Assembly: GCA_030266525.1 (NCBI GenBank)
Contig: JAJDIC010000065.1
Span: forward strand, 1 to 11,789
Direction: 5' to 3'
Length of the DNA: 11,789 bases
Source of the DNA: Desulfovibrio sp. OttesenSCG-928-G15
GTDB lineage: Bacteria; Desulfobacterota; Desulfovibrionia; Desulfovibrionales; Desulfovibrionaceae
Under the pieces are notes generated by a model that was not told the origin of the DNA, made no database searches, and worked only from the letters and a program-made list of their open reading frames with translations. The position numbers and the translations under genes were made by a program. Position 1 is the first letter of the stretch; each line of letters opens with the position of its first letter. Positions 11,412 through 11,789 of the stretch are shown one piece after another.

Positions 11412-11789
11412 GCGAGAATGGAAAAAACAAAGCCACGTCACTTGGTATTGTCTTTACCATATCGTCTTCATCCCCAAGTACAGGAAGAAGGCAATATTTG
11501 GAAGACTTCGCAAGGAGATAGGCGGTATTTTTCATGAGCTATGTACCCAGTTTGGTATTGGTTTGGTCGAAGGGCACGCCCTGTCTGACCATATCCACAT
11601 GTGTTTAAGCATTCCGCCGCGATATAGTGTGGCGCAAGCGGTAGGGCGGTTGAAAGGCAAGTCAGCCATTTTGATCCACCGCCGTTACCTTGGCAAAGGC
11701 AAAAATCTTACCGGGTACCACTTTTGGGCGCGCGGTTACTGTGTAAGCACCGTTGGTCTCGATGAAGCGACCGTGATTCAATACATTCG
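11410..11789 (+). CDS. tnpA: IS200/IS605 transposase TnpA (Y1 HUH), truncated by window edge
   Basis: The single-strand transposase of IS200/IS605 elements, acting as a dimer that cuts at the hairpin ends with a tyrosine. 126 complete residues are visible and the frame is open at the edge. Seen: HVTWYCLYHIVFIPKYRKK near the start, the HUH motif SDHIHMCLSIPP with His61 and His63, then FWARGYCVSTVG, and IQYI with the catalytic Tyr125 (codon 11782-11784), which aligns with Tyr127 of the IS608 enzyme. So the catalytic parts are intact up to the edge; perhaps 10 to 25 residues are missing. AAGGAG lies 7 nt before the ATG but is held in the leader hairpin. No frameshift or stop is seen, so the copy may be active. 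Confidence 0.93.
   Translation, partial: MREWKKQSHVTWYCLYHIVFIPKYRKKAIFGRLRKEIGGIFHELCTQFGIGLVEGHALSDHIHMCLSIPPRYSVAQAVGRLKGKSAILIHRRYLGKGKNLTGYHFWARGYCVSTVGLDEATVIQYI

Larger units (their letters stand above)
11284..11789 (+). mobile_element. IS200/IS605-family insertion sequence, left part
   Basis: The left end carries a subterminal hairpin CACCGCC-TCA-GGCGGTG (11297-11313) instead of terminal inverted repeats, as in this family. It is preceded by TTAC (11280-11283), the kind of tetranucleotide these elements insert behind; the exact left boundary is therefore inferred. About 100 nt separates the hairpin from tnpA. The right part, including any tnpB or IscB gene, lies beyond the window. 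It sits just after the terminator of a tRNA gene. Confidence 0.8.

Overview
This looks like a chromosomal stretch from a Gram-negative anaerobe of about 50 % GC. The protein flavour (an RqcH-type NFACT protein, a short DksA, DeaD with a DbpA-type tail, a secreted choloylglycine-hydrolase-like enzyme) makes me think of the Desulfovibrionaceae (Desulfovibrio/Bilophila-like Desulfobacterota). That assignment is an inference from memory of such proteins, not a search result.

Layout. 1-372 is the C-terminal half of an Est30-like alpha/beta hydrolase cut by the window edge. 700-1956 is a membrane diguanylate cyclase with a periplasmic sensor region. It ends inside a roughly 137-bp palindromic repeat. 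A DUF3861-like protein (2166-2465, minus) converges on it. A PAP2 membrane phosphatase (2737-3480, plus) is followed by a shared bidirectional terminator and then by a secreted Ntn-hydrolase of the choloylglycine hydrolase family (3612-4727, minus). YbaK-type aminoacyl-tRNA deacylase (5048-5530, plus) is divergent from it. Next comes a minus-strand block: a small secreted protein (7252-7710) coupled to an RqcH/NFACT protein (5600-7249), dksA (7808-8170) with its own terminator, a second copy of the palindromic repeat (about 8268-8425), deaD (8479-10161) and a UPF0173 metallo-beta-lactamase-fold hydrolase (10282-10992). A tRNA-Arg(CCG) with promoter and terminator follows on the plus strand. 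The window ends inside an IS200/IS605-type element whose tnpA starts at 11410 and reaches its catalytic tyrosine just before the edge.

How the genes fit together. Several of the cytoplasmic genes concern translation and its quality control: YbaK edits mischarged tRNA, RqcH handles stalled nascent chains, DksA tunes rRNA/tRNA transcription, DeaD remodels RNA, and tRNA-Arg(CCG) decodes CGG. The remaining genes act at the envelope or in signalling (diguanylate cyclase, PAP2, secreted Ntn-hydrolase, small secreted protein). Apart from the secreted protein/RqcH pair I see no tight operon; most genes look individually transcribed.

The most noteworthy non-coding signals are these. (i) Two long palindromic elements 6.3 kb apart share 17-bp termini and an internal motif. 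(ii) A lone IS200-end-like hairpin at 5568-5590 matches the left-end hairpin of the IS at 21 of 23 positions. (iii) A leader hairpin masks the Shine-Dalgarno and start codon of tnpA. (iv) The usually conserved Asp of the RqcH D-R motif is replaced by Thr. I found no CRISPR array, prophage or obvious new multi-gene defence system.
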